Source of the DNA: Hyphomicrobiales bacterium
Lineage (GTDB): Bacteria > Pseudomonadota > Alphaproteobacteria > Rhizobiales > Rhizobiaceae
NCBI GenBank assembly: GCA_900473685.1
Contig: UCNE01000008.1
Location: 124,001-188,000, forward strand
Reading direction: 5' to 3'
DNA: 64,000 nt
Shown piece after piece: positions 61,424 through 64,000 of the stretch. Positions within the stretch are counted from its first letter, which is position 1, and the number at the start of each line of letters is the position of its first letter. The translations under genes were made by a program, and so were the position numbers. The notes under the pieces are model-generated. The model was not told the origin of the DNA. It made no database searches and saw only the letters and a list, made by a program, of their open reading frames with translations.

Positions 61424-62611
61424 TTGAACCGTTTGAATGCAATCCTGGTTTGCGCCCTTCTCGCGGGATGTCAGGCAGTTCCGGGCGAAGGCCCGCTTTC
61501 TTCCGCAATTACAAAGGATGCCGGGCTTTCGGCGCAGGAAATCGGGCGGCAGAATACCGTTGCCTATGAGATTGTCGACGTCGATGCCCGTTCTGCGCGC
61601 CTCGTTTCCGACTATGTGGCAACTGCGCTCAATCGCCGCTTCGGTATCGGCGGTGGCGTCGGCCGCGTCGTCATTGGTGTCGGCGACGCGCTGAAGGTAA
61701 CGATCTTCGAAGCGGGCAGCGACGGCCTGTTTTCCACAACAGATTCGAAACAGACGAATATGGATCTGGTCGTGCAGCCGAATGGCATGGCGACGATCCC
61801 CTATGTCGGCCCTGTCCAGTTCGCGGGCAAGACGCTCGAGCAGGCGCGCCAGACAATTCTCGATGCGCTCGTCAAGAAGGCCGTCGAACCGGATGTGATC
61901 GTTACGAGCCTATCGACGGCATCGCGCAACGTCACCGTGTCGGGTGCGGTCGGCCGTGCGTCGGTTGTACCTCTCAGCCTTGTGAGCGAGACGATCAACG
62001 AAGTCATCGCCAAGGCGGGCGGCCCGGTGGCCCAGCCTTATGAAACTTACGTTACATTGGTGCGTGGCAAGAAGACCGGCACCGCACTGTTGAAATCCAT
62101 CATCGAAAATCCGTCTGAAAACGTTCGCGTTCAACCCGGCGACCAGATTTTCGTCACGCGCGATCCGCGCACCTTCACGGTTCTCGGTTCGACCAAGATC
62201 AACAAGCGTGTCGAATTCGGCGCGAGCGAACTCAACCTGCTGGAAGCCGTGGCGCTTGCTGGCGGTGGTGACGACAACACGATTGACGCCAAGGGGTATT
62301 TCGTCTTCCGGTATGAAGAGCCGGATGTCGTCATGAGCCTGCTGGGAACTGAAAAGTTCAATGCGATGCTGCGCAAGGGCATGGCACCGGACAGTGTCGG
62401 GCGTTATCCGATCGTCTATCGTCTCAACATGACGCAGCCCGATAGCCTGATCGTCGGGCAGACCTTCCCGGTCAAGAGCCGCGACGTGATCTATGCATCA
62501 CGCCATCCGTCCGTCGACTTTTCAAAGTTCATGGCATTCGTGGCCAGACCGATTGGTATTGCGAATGGCGTTACGAATGTCGCGCAGGACATTCAAGATC
62601 TGGAAAACTGA
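61424..62611 (+). CDS. kpsD: Polysaccharide export outer-membrane lipoprotein (KpsD/BexD/Wza-like)
   Basis: A 395-residue protein with a short signal peptide and lipobox (LVCALLAGC, Cys16). The polysaccharide-export domain follows: VVIGVGDALKVTIFEAGSDG, VVQPNGMATIPYVGPVQFAG and LEQARQTILDAL. Then come two or more SLBB-type repeats (VTVSGAVGRASVVPLS; FTVLGSTKINKRVEF), and YVTLVRGKK. It forms the outer-membrane channel for capsule export with KpsE and the ABC transporter. The start is a TTG with GGAG nine bases upstream; no ATG is close enough. A strong terminator follows, so it is a single-gene unit. Confidence 0.93.
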   Translation: MNRLNAILVCALLAGCQAVPGEGPLSSAITKDAGLSAQEIGRQNTVAYEIVDVDARSARLVSDYVATALNRRFGIGGGVGRVVIGVGDALKVTIFEAGSDGLFSTTDSKQTNMDLVVQPNGMATIPYVGPVQFAGKTLEQARQTILDALVKKAVEPDVIVTSLSTASRNVTVSGAVGRASVVPLSLVSETINEVIAKAGGPVAQPYETYVTLVRGKKTGTALLKSIIENPSENVRVQPGDQIFVTRDPRTFTVLGSTKINKRVEFGASELNLLEAVALAGGGDDNTIDAKGYFVFRYEEPDVVMSLLGTEKFNAMLRKGMAPDSVGRYPIVYRLNMTQPDSLIVGQTFPVKSRDVIYASRHPSVDFSKFMAFVARPIGIANGVTNVAQDIQDLEN

Positions 62612-62643
62612 TTACCGTCGGCCGAACACTTCTCCACACTATG

Positions 62644-62678
62644 AAAAACCGGCGCTCGAGCAGAGCGCCGGTTTTTTC
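62644..62678. terminator. Bidirectional terminator after kpsD
   Basis: AAAAACCGGCGCTC pairs with GAGCGCCGGTTTTT around a short GAGCA loop, followed by TC on the plus strand, with T-runs available on both strands. It can end kpsD and the convergent GntR-family gene at 62712. Confidence 0.9.
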
Positions 62679-62711
62679 ATGTTTTGACCTGTTAAGCGTT
62701 TGTCTATTCAA

Positions 62712-63470
62712 TCAGAACGAAAGATCCAGCATGCGGTCTTCGAACAGGCGGTTGCGGGAGCCTTCGAGGTGGAGGCGCATGGCCTTCTGTGCATCGTCGG
62801 CACGGCCATCGGCGATCGCCTGATAGATGGCGTTATGCTCGTCGAAGACCTTTTCCAACCCCAGCCGCGGCCCCATCAGCGACAGGCCATGCAGATGCAT
62901 GCCGACGGCGATGTGCGGCTTCAGTGCTTCGATGGAGGCCGTATAATAATGATTGTTGGCGGCTTCCGTAACGCTGCGGTGAAACACGAAGTCGGCGTCG
63001 GTACGGTGCAGCTGGTGGCTGGTCGCTTCGCGCAGGTCGGCAAGGGCGGCGGCGATCTTCTGGATGGCGGCTTCGTCGCGACGCTGGGCGGCAAAAAAAG
63101 CGGCAACCGGTTCGATTGTCAGGCGGAACTCATAGCAGCGCTGGATATCGGCGATGGTCTTGACCGGTGAATAGGCAAGATGGGTGGCAGGCGAGGCCTG
63201 GGCGCTAACGAAGGTGCCGGCGCCCTGGCGCGAATAGACCATGCCTTCCTCGCGCAGGCGCCCAAGTGCATCGCGCACGATCGGGCGTGAAACGCCCATG
63301 ATCGAGGCCAGTTCATGCTCGCCCGGCAGGCGGGAATCCGGCGGATAGTTGCCGGATCGGATGCGTTCGCGCAGCTGATCGAAGACGCGATCGACCAGTC
63401 GCACGGATTTGACGCGCTCCGGTTTGGCGTTCGGGCCGGGCTCTTCGATTGCGGGGGCATCCTGCGCCAT
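62712..63470 (-). CDS. GntR/FadR-family transcriptional regulator
   Basis: A 252-residue regulator. The N-terminal winged helix (about residues 20-90) has LVDRVFDQLRERIRSG, SRLPGEHELASIMGVSRPI and GMVYSRQGAGTFV. The C-terminal FCD domain has RLTIEPVAAFFAAQRRDE, FHRSVTEAANN and the metal or ligand His residues in DEHNAIYQAI. The FadR group usually controls carbon-source genes. It lies directly after the DUF1537 kinase gene, so it probably governs sugar-acid use. The ATG at 63470 is chosen; a GTG at 63479 would overlap the upstream stop by GTGA. Confidence 0.9.
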   Translation of the reverse strand: MAQDAPAIEEPGPNAKPERVKSVRLVDRVFDQLRERIRSGNYPPDSRLPGEHELASIMGVSRPIVRDALGRLREEGMVYSRQGAGTFVSAQASPATHLAYSPVKTIADIQRCYEFRLTIEPVAAFFAAQRRDEAAIQKIAAALADLREATSHQLHRTDADFVFHRSVTEAANNHYYTASIEALKPHIAVGMHLHGLSLMGPRLGLEKVFDEHNAIYQAIADGRADDAQKAMRLHLEGSRNRLFEDRMLDLSF

Positions 63471-63475
63471 TTTCT

Positions 63476-64000
63476 TCACCACGCCTGTTTTTCGATCCTT
63501 GTCAGAGGGGACGTTGTTTGACTTAGCAGATTCTCGGGTACGAGTTTTAGCAAAGAATCGATCGTACCGAAGCCCCCCGATTTGACCGCACAACAGATTG
63601 TCCGGGCGCCCATGATTTCTATTTGAAACCACGGGATGCCCGCTTCGATCTCGCCATTGGGGATCAGCACGCTGGCACCGACCGCTTTCAGGATTGCAAG
63701 TGCTGTGTCGCCGCCGCCCATCATCAGCATGTCAGGCCGGGTTTTCTCGACCACCCGCTGTATGCCGCCGGCAAAGCGGGAAACGACCTGCTCTGGGCTT
63801 GAAGTCAGGGCGCCGGAGCAGCGTGCCACAGCCGGGAGCTCGCAGATATCCTCCTGCGACAGTTCCCCGGCGGGCGCGTCTGCAATGGCGGCAAGCTGCC
63901 GATGTTCGGCTAGATGTGCGATCTGGTCCGAGGTGATGGGATCGCGCGATCCGAAGGCAAACAGGGTTTTGGCGGATACCGGCAGTGCCGGGCGAACGGC
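63476..64000 (-). CDS. Four-carbon acid sugar kinase, DUF1537 (C-terminal part)
   Basis: The visible 174 residues are the C-terminal nucleotide-binding half of an OtnK/DtnK-type kinase; the 5' end lies beyond the right edge. LFAFGSRDPITSDQIAHL matches the first conserved motif, MLMMGGGDTALAILKAVG is the glycine-rich motif, and AVKSGGFGTIDSLLKLV is the family's C-terminal signature. These kinases phosphorylate four-carbon sugar acids such as erythronate or threonate derivatives. The stop is close to the start of the GntR-family gene, which supports coregulation. Confidence 0.9.
   Translation of the reverse strand, partial: AVRPALPVSAKTLFAFGSRDPITSDQIAHLAEHRQLAAIADAPAGELSQEDICELPAVARCSGALTSSPEQVVSRFAGGIQRVVEKTRPDMLMMGGGDTALAILKAVGASVLIPNGEIEAGIPWFQIEIMGARTICCAVKSGGFGTIDSLLKLVPENLLSQTTSPLTRIEKQAW

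Noticed and set aside
1..64000. tRNA, rRNA, CRISPR arrays and insertion sequences
   Set aside because: No conserved tRNA arm sequences, repeat-spacer pattern or transposase motifs were seen on either strand.

Overview
The window reads as chromosomal DNA of an alphaproteobacterium of the Rhizobiaceae (Rhizobium/Agrobacterium/Sinorhizobium relatives). This rests on high GC, an rkp-1-type capsule locus (rkpA, G, H, I), a fused SecDF, a CDP-sugar pathway and a palindromic intergenic element of rhizobial style. Genus cannot be fixed from the sequence alone. No rRNA, tRNA, CRISPR array, prophage or intact insertion sequence was seen. Bases 1-147 hold no identifiable gene.

Layout. (1) 148-10282: housekeeping and envelope genes. 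These are two small envelope proteins, pyrD with a DUF952 partner, a NarL-type response regulator convergent with a transporter-fused hybrid histidine kinase, mscL, a class I aminotransferase and galE. (2) 10590-25469: a surface-glycan sugar cluster. CDP-glucose synthesis (rfbF, rfbG), an RmlC-like epimerase and a C-methyltransferase should make a branched deoxysugar. After a reversed chorismate mutase come a glycosyltransferase, a PhyH-type dioxygenase and a second three-part methyltransferase, then a tightly coupled WbqC / methyltransferase / reductase / ATP-grasp / phosphoesterase series. A shared terminator separates these from an opposing operon with a degenerate paralogue of the glycosyltransferase, a DegT aminotransferase and a CmcI-like protein. 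(3) 25680-28208: cyanide-insensitive bd oxidase cioAB with a 38-residue DUF2474 subunit, then a gene-poor stretch with a candidate small RNA. (4) 28749-37817: uptake and breakdown of arginine-like compounds. A polar amino acid ABC transporter and M20 amidohydrolase diverge from a DDAH-like hydrolase, a TetR regulator, and an arginine transaminase plus 2-ketoarginine decarboxylase. A perfect operator-like palindrome sits on the forward promoter. (5) 37967-42376: an exported hypothetical, secDF, small genes and an Rrf2 regulator. (6) 42522-62611: the capsule (K-antigen) locus. It holds kdsD, kpsC, kpsT, kpsE, an acyltransferase, kpsS, rkpI, rkpH, rkpG, the 2527-residue polyketide/fatty acid synthase rkpA and kpsD. 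(7) 62712-64000: a GntR regulator and the 3' part of a DUF1537 sugar-acid kinase that runs off the right edge.

Two observations stand out. First, RkpA (KS-AT-DH-degenerate MT-ER-KR-ACP, no thioesterase), RkpG (alpha-oxoamine synthase) and RkpH (a short-chain reductase like 3-ketosphinganine reductase) match the logic of fungal sphinganine-analogue toxins such as fumonisin, which suggests a sphingoid-like lipid made for capsule assembly. Second, the capsule ABC transporter has its ATPase, adaptor and outer-membrane genes but no permease. The 65 codons before kpsT look like the 3' remnant of kpsM, with its stop still overlapping the kpsT start.
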